Shown piece by piece: positions 12,840-23,800 of a stretch of 64,000 nt of DNA. The translations under genes were made by a program, and so were the position numbers. The stretch spans positions 32,392,070 to 32,456,069 of the forward strand of contig NC_082698.1 of NCBI RefSeq assembly GCF_949987515.2, written 5' to 3'. The notes under the pieces are model-generated. The model had not been told where the DNA came from. It did not search any database and was given only the letters and a program-made list of their open reading frames with translations. The stretch comes from Delphinus delphis. Taxonomy: Eukaryota > Chordata > Mammalia > Artiodactyla > Delphinidae. The stretch's first letter is position 1. Each line of letters opens with the position of its first letter.

Positions 12840-13625
12840 AATATTATGCAGTGCCATCCTGAGATTTAAAATCTAGATGCATGGGTCCTACATTTCAAGC
12901 GTCTTTAGGGGCCAGTAAGGCTGATGGATATCAGACAACAGGAAGTAGTGGGGCCTGTGCGGGAACCGAGACTGAATAATGAGTGTACGCCCTACCTAAG
13001 GGCATTAAAAAATCAGTGAAAAATATCACACAAACATACACAATTTTAACCAAACAAAACTATTCCTCTGGCAGAGTCTAGCCCATGAGCCTCTAGTTTG
13101 TGCCCCTGTGACTGCTCTAAATTCTAGAGAAAAGAGCTGACCATGTCAAAGAAATAAGTAACAGAAAACATCCAGAAGAGCTACAGTAATCAAAATCTAC
13201 AACAAGCAAATGGGGTATATAAATTTATACCTAGAATTCATCTTAATCTATCAGTTAAATTTAATCCAAAAAACAGTAAATATTAATTGATTATTTGTAG
13301 ATACAAAGTAATGACCTAAGTGTCTGGGGTTAAAAGATGGAATATGTTACTACTTCTGTACTTTGGTATTTAGTTCTCAGTTCGGGTCCCACAAGGTTTT
13401 ATGAATGGGCAGTTACACAGGTTACAGGTTACAAAATAACCTTTATTGTCCGCTCAGTAGAAAAATCAGTCCCTCATCCTGTCCATGATTTAAATCTCAC
13501 CTACATGTCCATTCAGCTTTAAACCTATCATAGTCATGTAATGTCCTGTATCCTAAAATTGTCTCTTGTCTATCTATATAAAAATTCTGATTTCTTTAGT
13601 CTTTGGTGATAATAACTTGTGTTTG
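12840..13625. other. Intergenic, no recognisable feature
   Basis: No gene or confidently named repeat seen. Confidence 0.5.
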
Positions 13626-13748
13626 AATTCAAGTGCCTACTCAGGTCCCAGTAAAGATGCTCAATAAATGTTCACTGAACCCAAAACTAATGTTTTTGAA
13701 ATATGTCCACAAATATTTTGATATTTTCTCTTCAAAAAAGTGAACTCT

Positions 13749-13868
13749 GGGAATTCCCTGGCAGTCCAGTGGTTAGAAATCCACGCTTTCACTGCTGAGG
13801 GCATAGGTTCAATCCCTGGTCGGGGAACTAAGATCCCACAAGACACACAGCACAGCCAAAAAAAAAAG
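13749..13868 (+). repeat. CHR-type SINE, shortest form
   Basis: 'ggaattccctggcagtccagtggttag' head, 'ggttcaatccctggtcggggaacta' B-box region, A tail. 15-bp duplication AAAAAAGTGAACTCT (13734-13748, 13869-13883). Confidence 0.95.
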
Positions 13869-13883
13869 AAAAAAGTGAACTCT

Positions 13884-14362
13884 AACTCCCCTATCATTAG
13901 GAGTGGTCTGAATTAAGTGACTCACTTTTAATAAACTGAACAGTGGAAGTGATGACTTCCAAGACTAGATCTTAAAAAGGCAGAGTTTTCTTCTTGCTCT
14001 CTCTTGGATAACTTGCTCTGGGGGAAGCCAGTTGCTGTGTCATGAAGACATTCAAGCAGCCCTATGGTAGTGAGAAACCGAAGCTTGCTGCCAACAGCCA
14101 GTAAGGAACTGATGCTTCTTGCCAAGAGCCATATGAGTGAGCCATCTTAGAAGTTAATCCTTGAGCCTCAGTAAAGTCTTCATACGACTGCAGCCTTGAC
14201 CAACAGCTAGATTGCAACTTCCAGAACCAGAACCGTCCTGATAAACCACTCCTAAACTCCAGACCCACAGACACTATGTGAAATAATAAATGTTTATTAT
14301 TGTTTTAAGTTGTTAACTTCTAGGGTAATTTGTTAAGCAGAAATAGATAACTCATACGCCTA
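13884..14362 (+). repeat. Old LTR remnant (ERVL-MaLR-like)
   Basis: Readable LTR-like landmarks: 'gctctgggggaagccag', 'cactatgtgaaataataaatgtttatt' polyadenylation region and terminus 'gataactcatac'. The 5' part probably continues left of the SINE. Family assignment is tentative. Confidence 0.5.
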
Positions 14363-15460
14363 CTGAAATTATCATCATGTTATGACATACACACGTCTTA
14401 TGTCTAAAACCTAGCTGTTTTGGAGCCTCTTTCACTTACCTTCTTCCCCTCCTCCACTTCCCATTTTTGCCACCTCCAGAAGCCACCCATTCCCCTTTTT
14501 CTGAATATTAAAAAGTCCTAAATAGAATATTAAAAAGTCATTTTGCTCCTAATGGGTCCAAGAGAGGGATTGCTCAGGGTCAGATCTTTATCTTCTTTCT
14601 AATGTGACAGATGTTGGAGGAGATATTTTGGATCATCCAGACCTCTCATCAATCTACTCATAAATATCCACTTAGTTCAGTTATGTATCCATTTATTTAC
14701 CCGAGAGGATTTTAATTATAATCAGCAGTGTCAGCTTGGAAAATGAAGGAAAGCAATCAGAAGCATAAATGCCACCTAAACAGGTCTTTGGAGTGTATGT
14801 GGATATGCCCATAAGTGGAAGTATTTTCAGACTTGTGACCAGGGGAAGGACTTGACCTTTGGTGATAGATGGAGTAGAAAATATTACAATAGGCAGGGGT
14901 AGCATTGTGAGAGGTGTGAAAATGATATACAGGATACCTTAGATGTTAGTTTCATTCTATAGTCTCTTCCCTGCTCAGTATACTTCCCAGCAGCTTTAGC
15001 ACAGAGGCTGAGACAATGTGTCCTTGTTTTACAGAATATTGTTTTACAGAGAGCTCCTAGCAGAGTCTGGTACAGAGAGGAGAGGGAGCAACTATTGCTG
15101 CCAAAGGGAGTATCAGAAACTGGACATGACTTTGTGCATGGAAACTACTTCCCCTTCCCCACAGATTTTTGAAAGCAATGAATAAATAAAGAGTGGCTCT
15201 GAACAGCCAATGCAAGTAAAGAAAGAGGAAATGTCAGGTCTTAGAAGTTTATCAACAAAAGTCTTAAATAAAAAAGAACACATATCACAGTCCTAGGAAA
15301 ATCCCTCTTTAATTGTTTCCTCATCTATATTATTGCAGATTAGAGAAAAAAAGCTTAAGGCATTTGACCTCTTTTGCTGAAAACCACTCCCACTGGTGGG
15401 ACTGGCATCTTATTACACTTCTCACCTGATACAACAATGACTTGACTACACTATAGTATC
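14363..15460. other. Intergenic, no recognisable feature
   Basis: Nothing gene-like; no confidently named repeat. Confidence 0.45.
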
Positions 15461-15464
15461 TAAT

Positions 15465-15585
15465 CCTCAGATTTATTAACTTTAAAATGGAGCCAATATT
15501 TATCTCATAAGATTATTGAGGATAAAGTAAGATAATTATATTTAGGGAAATATAAAAAGTGCTTCATAAGTGATAATTGTCTTAG
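15465..15585 (+). repeat. MIR fragment
   Basis: 'taaaatggagccaatatttatctcataagattattgagga' matches the MIR 3' half in a decayed form. Confidence 0.5.
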
Positions 15586-15619
15586 GTTGGGGGTCCCCGA
15601 ATCTGACCCTGAGTCAAGG

Positions 15620-16087
15620 TGTTATGAGTTGAATTGTGTGCCCCATAAAAGATATTAAAATTCGCATCCCTGGTACCTATAAATGTGACCTTATTTGGAA
15701 ATAGGGTCTTTGCACATGTAATTAAAGTTGTGATATGGTCATCAGACTGGGTTCTTGATCCAATATAACCAGTGTTCTTATATGAGGGGAAGACGGCCAC
15801 GTGAAGACACAGAGACACAGGGAGAATGCTATGTAAAGATGGAGGCAGAGACTGGAGTGACGCATTTACAAACCAAAGAATGCCATGGGTCGTCAGCCAT
15901 CACCAGAAGCTAGGAGAGATGCATGGAAGAGACTTTTCCTCAGAGCCCTGAAGAGGAACCAATCGCACCAACACCTTTACTGTATTTCCAACTTCTGGCC
16001 TCCAGAACTGTGAGAGAATAAACTTCTGTTGTTTTAAGCCACACAATTTATGGTACTTTGTTACAGCAGCTCCAGGAAACTAATACA
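15620..16087 (+). mobile_element. Solo LTR, MaLR-like
   Basis: 468-bp unit starting TGTTATGAGTTGAATTGTGT and ending ...AACTAATACA, with 5-bp duplication CAAGG on both sides (15615-15619, 16088-16092). An AATAAA-like site near 16018 precedes the 'gttgttttaagccac' tail. No internal retroviral genes remain, as expected for recombination between two LTRs. Confidence 0.75.
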
Positions 16088-16330
16088 CAAGGATTTGAGA
16101 GTATGTGGTTTATCTTGAAGGAGAGACCTGGAACCACTGATAGCAGAGTGGGGAAGTGAGACTGGGGAGAGAAGGCCAGTAACAGAGTGGGCTGATGGGT
16201 AAGTTACCTCTGCAGGTGGGGCTCAGCCCTTCTGTAGACTCCTGGAGACAATGTGGAAGATGCCTCCGAGTTGTCCTGCTTCTCAGGAGTGAGGACATTG
16301 GTATACTTATTAGTATAAATGTTGGTATAT

Positions 16331-16773
16331 TAGTGTTCTATGGCCGCTGTAACAAATCACAAATTTGGTGGCTGAAAACAACAGAAACTTATTCTCTCAC
16401 AGGTCTAGGCATCAGAAGTCCGAAATCAGTATCCCTGGAATCATGCAGTCAGCAGGGTCACCCTCCCTCTAGAGGCTCTAGGGGAGAATCTGCTCCTTGC
16501 CTCTTCCCCCTTCTGATGGCTGCTGGCACTCCTTGACTTGTTGCTACATCACTACACTCTCTGCCTCTGTGGCAACGTCTCCTCCTCTTCTGTGTGAAAT
16601 CTCTCTCTGCCTAGCCCGTAAGAATACATGTGATTGCATTTAGGGCCCACCTGGACACTCAAGAATCATCTCCCCATCCCAAGATCCTTAATCATACCTT
16701 TGGCTCTACAACATAAAATTCAACAGTTTCAGGGCCTGATGTCTTCAGAGGACATTTTCCAGCCTGCCACAGG
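16331..16773 (-). repeat. Interspersed repeat, LTR-like, reverse
   Basis: 'tggccgctgtaacaaatcac..ggtggctgaaaacaacagaaa' to 'ccagcctgccacag' is a common mammalian repeat related in style to the LTR at 15620. It is flanked by TGGTATAT (16323-16330, 16774-16781). Family not settled. Confidence 0.5.
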
Positions 16774-16784
16774 TGGTATATGTA

Positions 16785-17640
16785 TATAGCCTTCAGCTTC
16801 CATTTGTCATTGGTTGAAGGCTGCTCTCAGGGGTGAAAATTCCTCAGCACTTCTGTCCTGTCCTGCAGGGGTTGAGAAAAACTCAGGTGAAAAGTTACAA
16901 GCCCTTGCAGAGGACTTCTTTCCGGCATGTATGGAGGAAGTGCTGAGAGGATGTCAATGGGATGACAACAACAACATCTGCTACGTTATTATTTTTTGTT
17001 ATTATTTAGGTTTTTGGTTAATTTTAAATTGAATAATTAATCATTAGTTCTAATTATGGTTATCAGCTATTTTAGCCTATTTTCTGATGACACACAATAT
17101 AAATTATTTGCACTATCTGAACTTAGAAAATATTATCCCACCTACCTGAACTTTGTCATTTCTACAAGGGTCCACTTAAATATATATTGCTCTGTCCTTT
17201 CCTCCAAAGCAGCTTTCTTTTATTGTTTTTCTTTTTTCAGCACCTGTGCAATCTCTTATTAATCTCTATTTGGTCATGCATAATTATCTTTCTCAACTAT
17301 ATATATATATTCCTCAACTATATTTTAGCATTGACGAAGGTAGAGGAATGACATGTATATTTTCAAATTCTTGATGCTGGGATTTTGGAGACTTATAATT
17401 ATAATCTGGTACCTTTAGTAATTTTTCATAAGGAAATACGAAGCATCTACTTTGAACATATTACATGCTTTTAGTTTCTTCAAGGTCCCTTCTTATAACA
17501 TATACATTATCTTGTGGGACAGGAAACTCTGAAGCCTTATTGTACTTTGCCCACTTAGTGATAGTTTTCAAACCAGTTTGTTTATAGAAAACAGAACTGT
17601 AATATGGTGAATGGCCGAGAAATTCCTGGCTTATTTCTAA
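16785..17640. other. Intergenic, AT-rich
   Basis: No recognisable gene or repeat beyond a short (TA)n at 17300-17312. Confidence 0.45.
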
Positions 17641-17649
17641 AGATCTCTG

Positions 17650-19450
17650 GAATATCAGGATTCTGGATGTGGGTAAATGAATGAAATAGGCAACGTTGGA
17701 AGAGGTACAAGTGAAAAATATAGTATCATTTTGAACATGGTGATCTGAAGTTCCATGGTTATCTTCTGGAGATGTCCAGGAGGTAGGTGGTTACATGACT
17801 GAAGCTTGAGGGAGAGATATGGACCGGATGAAAGATTTAGGAATCTCTTTGCATTAGGTAGATGGATGAGATCACACCAGAAGAGCAAGTAGAACATAAA
17901 GAGAAGTAGAAAAGTGGGCCTGGTACTTCCCTGGTGGTGCAGTGGTAAAGAATCCTCCTGCCAATACAGGGGACATGGGTTCGAGCCCTAGTCCGGGAAG
18001 ATCCCACATGCCATTGAGCAACTAAGCCCGTGCACCACAACTACTGAGCCTGCACTCTAGAGACCATGAGCCACAACTACTGAGCCCGTGAGCCACAACT
18101 ACTGAAGCCCACACACCTAGAGCCCGTACTCCGCAATAAGAGAAGCCACCGCAATGAGAAGCCCGCGCACCGCAACGAAGAGTAGCCCCCGCTCGTTGCG
18201 GCTAGAGAAAGCCCGCGCGCAGCAACGAAGTTCCAACGCAGCCAAAAATAAATAAATTAAAAAAAAACTTAATAATTGTGTCTGAGATAAAAAAAAAAGT
18301 GGGCCAACAGTGGAACCCTGAGAGTCATCTACATTGAAGAGGCAGGAGGAAGAAAGAATGGAAGTAGGAGAACCTGGGGAAGAGGCTGTTAAGGGAGCCA
18401 AGGGAGTCAAAATTCTAATGTGAGAAAGGAAAAATGCAGCAGAGAGATCTAATAAAGTTAAAAAAAGAAAAAAAAATGATGTAATTCTGTGCACACTTAA
18501 AAAAAATTCACAACAACTTGGAGGTTCTTGGTGATCTTAATGAGAGCAGTTTCAGTGGAATGTTATGGGCAGAGTTTCAAAAGGGCTCACAGGAAACTCT
18601 GGGTATGATACCTGTGAAGCTACTTTGGGGTAGTCCAGTGACCCCCTCTTAGCTCAAGTGTCCAGGAAAGCTATGGAAGATCCAAGAGGATCTAGAGCCC
18701 AAACTGAGCTTAGCAGTGATTTGAGTGAATGGGAAATGACACAAAGCTGGGGACGACATAACTGAGAAACCAGAAGATTACATTAGTAGGAATCATGTAA
18801 ACTTCCATTTGTTAAGTTTGCGTTTAAATAACAGATTGCTCAAAATCAAGGTGGGAGAGATTTAGCTTGGCAACAACTGTTTAAAAATGATCCAAAGATT
18901 TTTGGTTGATTATAAACTTAAAACGGGCCAAGAGTATAACTTAATTCTTAAAAAGGCTAGTACAGGCTTGGGCTGTGATAACAGAGAAGAGGAAGTGGAG
19001 ATAAAACTAGTTTTTGCGGTTTTTGTTTTTTTCTAAGTAAAGACAAACAGGGAAGGAGGAAAATAAAAAAGAAATTAAAAGGAGATGGAGTCATTAGGAA
19101 AAAAATTAAGGACGGAAGAGATTTCAGTATATTTATTGGCCAAGGGTAAAGATCCATTAGGGAGAGAAAGAATACAGGAGAAAAGGGATAATTAGCGATA
19201 CATGGAGTCCGATGAAGCTGGGAGATGTTGGTTTTGAATGGAAATGGGGATGCCTCACCCTTGGAGAGACTGGATGGAAGGCTGAAAGGATGGGAGTGAC
19301 CACAGATAAGCTGTTATGTTTGGGAAGGAATTCAGCCACTTGGGAAGAGTACAGGATAATGTTCTCAGTTTGCTTGATGAAGTAATATTCCAGTGGGATA
19401 GGTTCTGCTGTTTCTGAGAGTGTGTGTAAAGAAGACAGAGCAATGGGGAA
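17650..19450 (+). repeat. Ancient unclassified interspersed repeat, interrupted
   Basis: Landmarks shared with a very old mammalian repeat: 'gatgtccaggaggtaggtggtt', 'gtggaaccctgagagtca', 'gcagagagatctaataaag', 'tggaggttcttggtgatcttaatgagagcagtttcagtgga'. Similar sequence recurs at 22870-23130. Broken by the SINE at 17921-18294. No coding signal. Confidence 0.4.
17921..18294 (+). repeat. CHR-type SINE with extra 3' tail sequence
   Basis: Complete SINE ending in an AAATAAATT tail, followed by about 35 bases (cttaataattgtgtctgag) and a second A tract before the downstream duplication. Target-site duplication AAAAGTGGGCC at 17910-17920 and 18295-18305. Confidence 0.93.
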
Positions 19451-19454
19451 ATTG

Positions 19455-20439
19455 GGGAAGTTGGAAGGGAGGGTAAGAAGAGTTCTGGATAGAATGGGAT
19501 TCTTGATCTTTGAAGGGGGATCCAGAAATTGGCAGGTTTCCTCTCAGTCTCTATAAGATCAACACCCACTAGGGAGGTCAGATTCTTTGGAGCCTCTGCT
19601 GGCTTTTCCCCTCTGGCTCAGGACTGCTAGGCCAGACTCTGTCAGGGATGTGCTCAGAATCACAGACTTAAAAAAAAAAAAATCTTAAGTGGAATTTTAA
19701 AATTTATTCATGAAAAGAAGTCTTTGAGAGACAATCATTTTGAAAAACATACTCTCATTCTTGCAATGTCTAAATTGTCCTGTTAAAACTCATGACTGGC
19801 GGAATTACTAAGCAGACAGTATAATTTACAGAAAAGTAATAGTTGTAAGATACTGAAATGCAGATGAATCTCACTGGTATAACTCTTAATCAGACAGTGG
19901 TTAAAATTAAGGCAAAAAGTGTTTCAAAATAAAACATTAAGAATCATGGACTTTTCAATATCCTGGTTGTTATATCATAGCTTTGCAAGATGTTACCTTT
20001 GGGAGGAACTGGCTAAAGGATATACGGGATCTCTAATATTTTATAACTGCATGGAAATTTACAATTGTCTCAAAATAAAAAATTTAATTAAGAAAAAAAA
20101 GAATCATAGACTTTTGAGTGTCGAAAGGTCATGAGAAATCATTAGCCGTTCGACAAACGCGCCCAGAGAGCTTGTCGAAGGCCAGGCGAGGGGCGGGTAC
20201 TACACGAAAGGAATAAGCTCTTCTCTGTCCTCACGACTTTACGTGAGGAAAGCTGACAACAAAACTCAGCATCTATAAAAGAAAGATGAGACGAGCTACA
20301 TCCTACAACAAGCTAAACATGAGGAGACGTACAAAATGAAGACAGGGATTGAAAAAAACAAGTTCTTTCGTTCTGAGGGGAGAAGCCCGATTTCCTTAAG
20401 AATTTCAAAGAAACAGAGCAAGAGTCAAAGATTCAAAGA
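19455..20439. other. Upstream flank of NOC3L
   Basis: No gene or named repeat seen; CpG frequency rises from about 20140 toward the promoter. Confidence 0.45.
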
Positions 20440-20860
20440 CCCTGTGAGGTGAACCCCACCCTAGGACCATTCACCTTTGGCGATTCCCGGTTCCGTGTGT
20501 GCTCACGCGCGCGCACGCCGCGCCGCCGCCGACCCAGGGACGCGAGAACGTTACCGCGAAAGGGCGCGTGCCCGCTCCTGTCTACGGAAGTCCCGCCCCC
20601 ATTTCCGGCGGCGGAGGGTGGGAAGTGGCTAGGAGCCCCTTCCGGCTAGAGCAGTGACGCTGGTTTCGCACGTGTGTTTCTTCTTCGGAATTCCCGGATT
20701 ACCCCTGCCCCTGGTGAATTGGTCGGGCCTGGGTTCCCCTGCAGATTAAAGGATGAAGGCGGTAAGTGTCCTTAGAAGCCCGGTCCCCGCGGTTTATGGC
20801 CCCTTTGGCTCACAGAGTCGCTCCCTGGTGCAGCCTTTCGGCGGTTCTCGCCCTTGTATG
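20440..20860 (+). promoter_or_regulatory. NOC3L: NOC3L CpG-island promoter
   Basis: A block dense in CpG in an otherwise AT-rich, CpG-poor region, covering the 5' UTR and exon 1; no TATA box is evident. Candidate sites seen: ETS-type GGAAGT at 20586, TTCCGG at 20603 and 20639, an Sp1-like CCCGCCCC at 20592, and a canonical E-box CACGTG at 20669-20674. Such E-boxes fit a MYC-responsive ribosome-assembly gene, though that is inference. A pyrimidine run (TTTCTTCTTC, about 20677-20686) is a possible start region. The exact transcription start is not shown by the sequence. Confidence 0.8.
20753..20761 (+). CDS. NOC3L: NOC3L coding exon 1
   Basis: Only three codons (M-K-A) precede the donor GTAAGT at 20762. 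In-frame TAA at 20747-20749 fixes this ATG as the first in its frame. Too short for any ORF caller; it is supported by the exact join to the RRNKK start of exon 2. Confidence 0.93.
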
Positions 20861-23800
20861 GGGGGCTGTGGCCTAGATTAGGGGGTCCCTCCTGGCTCTA
20901 AGTGCTGTCAGCGTCCCCGCCCTTAGACCTGGCTCCTTTTTCATCGCCCGGTGTGCGCGCTTGGCTTCAAGGGACCGCAGTGAGACTAGCACGGAGTCTT
21001 GAGTTCATACATAGGATGTCAGATTTGAAGGGTTCTACAAGACCATCTTCTGAACCCGTTATTTCACAGATGAGAAGCAGGGTCCTGCCTTCAATGAGCT
21101 TATGAGTTGTGGGACCTGAAATAAGTCCGTTTTTTTCTCCCTAAAGGGTAGGAGATAAAAAAGCGAGTAATTTCTGAGTGAGAGGTCACCAGCAAGAGAG
21201 TTGTAATCCACATACCCGAATTCAGTTTTGCTTTCCTTAGTTTAAGGGTCTTTGACAAATCACATAAACTCTTTAAGCCGTTGTTTCCCCAGTAATATGA
21301 GGATAACAGCTGTTGCTACTTGACTAGGCTTTTGGCGGTAATATGTTAGAGCACTTTGTAAACAAGTAAAGCGATATGTAAACGTCAGTTATTGTGAAAT
21401 ACAGCCAGCATTTTGCTCTTATTATGCCAAACTACAGGCGTTAAGCTAGCCTTGAATAACCGTTTACCACTAGCTTAGTGGTTCTTCACCTTTTTTGGAG
21501 TCTTAGACTCCTTTGAGCATCTGTGGATTCTGGTCACAGGAAGACCCTCCTGTTGAATAACTGATGATCTAGTGCCATTCTGTAGGATTAATGCCATAGT
21601 GTGGTTTTAGCTTTTATATCCAAGACCCATGGCTGTGAGACATTAAAATTGTGGAATTGGTCTAATGAAATTTTATAATCAATTCTCTTTAACCTGATTT
21701 TAAAAATAATTTAAATTTCTGGATATGCAGTGCTTCTTCTGTTGTTGTTTTCTAGAGAAGAAATAAAAAACAAGTCCCAAGCTTTCGGAAGTTGCTAAAA
21801 ACTAGTAAAGTCAAACTTGAAAACAAGCTAAAAAACAAACAATTTAAACAACAAAGCACTCTCAAGAAGTACCGAAAAGAACAGAGGAAACTAAGACAAG
21901 CTGTAAAAGATGCTGTGTCTAAGAAACCTATTCCATTGGAGGACCCAAAGGAAAAACGACCAGGTAATTGTGAAAACATTCATGTGTTCCAGTTTCCATT
22001 GATTTGTTTTAAAATGTTCTTCATGGAATAACTTTGCTTTCTAGTAATCACTCTTCTTGTTCTCAGGTCTTCCTACGAGTAGGTAAGGATCGTAGTCCTA
22101 TATGCTTTATCACAATTAGTATGAGAAAACATTTCAGTACAATATTCACAGTGAGAAAGAGCTAGACTCGCCTTTCAGTTTGTCTAGAAAGCAGATCTGA
22201 AGATACAATACATACTTGGGAAAACAGACTCAGAGTAGCAAATGTAAATAATTGTTGGGCATGCCAGTGCTGCCACTTTTCCGTTCACTGGCAGTTAGCT
22301 AAGGTAAGAACATTGCTTTTCTCTGGTGCATTCTTCACAGTATTGCTAAGTTTCACTTAGTTTTCTAAACTTCTGGCTTTCTTTTCACTTGGAAACTTGG
22401 AGTGAAATTAAGCTGTAATTGTCAGGGTTATTCTTTTGTAAACCTGTTCAAAAATTCCCAAGTACTCAAAAAACAGGTAAGGAATATGACCATTTTGAGT
22501 CAGACCAGTTTTTCTACAGGGTTACTCATACTTTCAGGGAATTCATATTTGGCTATATCTGACTATTCATTCTTCCCATGCCCATCTCATTCTCTTATCC
22601 TGACCTATTTAGTTTGATCCCTTGGCAACACGTTATTGTGATGTATAAAAGGTCATGGGACTGGAAGTCAGGAAACTTGAACTTTTCTCTTAATTTTGTT
22701 GCTTACTAGCAGTGTGGCCTTAGTCCGTCACTTAATCTCCAGGTACTTCATCTATTTAAAAAACAAAAATGCATTGGTTGAGTTAGATGTTTTTAAAGAT
22801 CTATGTAAATTTCAGAAGAATTTAAAAAGCATGATGTGTTAGTAATTACATTTTAAAAATAGAAGCAAAAGATTTCTTCATTCTTATATGTTGAGCATCT
22901 AAATGAAGTCTCTCAGGCAGTTGGATATAAGAGTATAATGTTCAAGTGAAAGATCTGGGTTAGAGAGAATAGTTTTTGGAATTATCAACATGTAGATGGT
23001 AATCAAAGCCTTAGGCTTGGGTAAAATCACCATGGAGACTGTGTAGCATGAAAATAAGAGAACCTAGAACAGAATTTTAAGGAACCCAGCATTTAAGAAC
23101 TGGGTGATCTCAAATGCTCTGAAGGACATTGCAGAATGTGTGGACACACTTATTTTTTGGTTGTTACAGTGACCTAAGAATGCTCCTGGCATTTAGATTT
23201 CAGGGGTCAGAGATGCTGGCATTTTGCCTAGCCCAGGACACCCAAGTACAACAAAGAATTGTCCTGCCCAGCGTATCAGTAGTGCTCCCGTTTAGAAACA
23301 CTGGGCTAAGGTGTTAGTAAAGCACATGCTTTTCCTATCATAGACACAAAAATGCAGCGTTCTACATTTCTAATACTTGTTTCTGATTTCTTGTTGTTGT
23401 TGGAACAGGTAAAAGGATTGAGAGGGAAGAGGAAGAAGAGGAGGAAGCCCTTCCTTTAGATATGATGGATGAAGATGACTTACAGTTAATGAAGGATTTA
23501 GGGCAAAGAGCGTCTTTTCTAACGAGAGATCTTTCTTCTAGGTAATACTTCATTTAGATTATAGTCATTCACATCCTTTCAGTGCTAAAAACTTGGTTCT
23601 GAATTTTACTTAGGTGGTTAGTGCAAGATGCTGCTCATCTCTGAACACAGTGTTTACAAAGAGTAAACCCTATTCAGTCTATTTCCTAAATAAGGTTAGT
23701 TCATAAATAAAACAAGCTGATTTTATTTAGTGTATATCTTTATTTCTTTTGAGTTTGAATAGTGAAGTGGAGTGAATGGGTGAAGTATGCTGTTCTTTGT

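Noticed and set aside
1..20400. Search for TBC1D12 or another gene upstream of NOC3L
   Set aside because: No exon recognised on either strand; in human the upstream neighbour starts tens of kilobases away, so its absence is expected.
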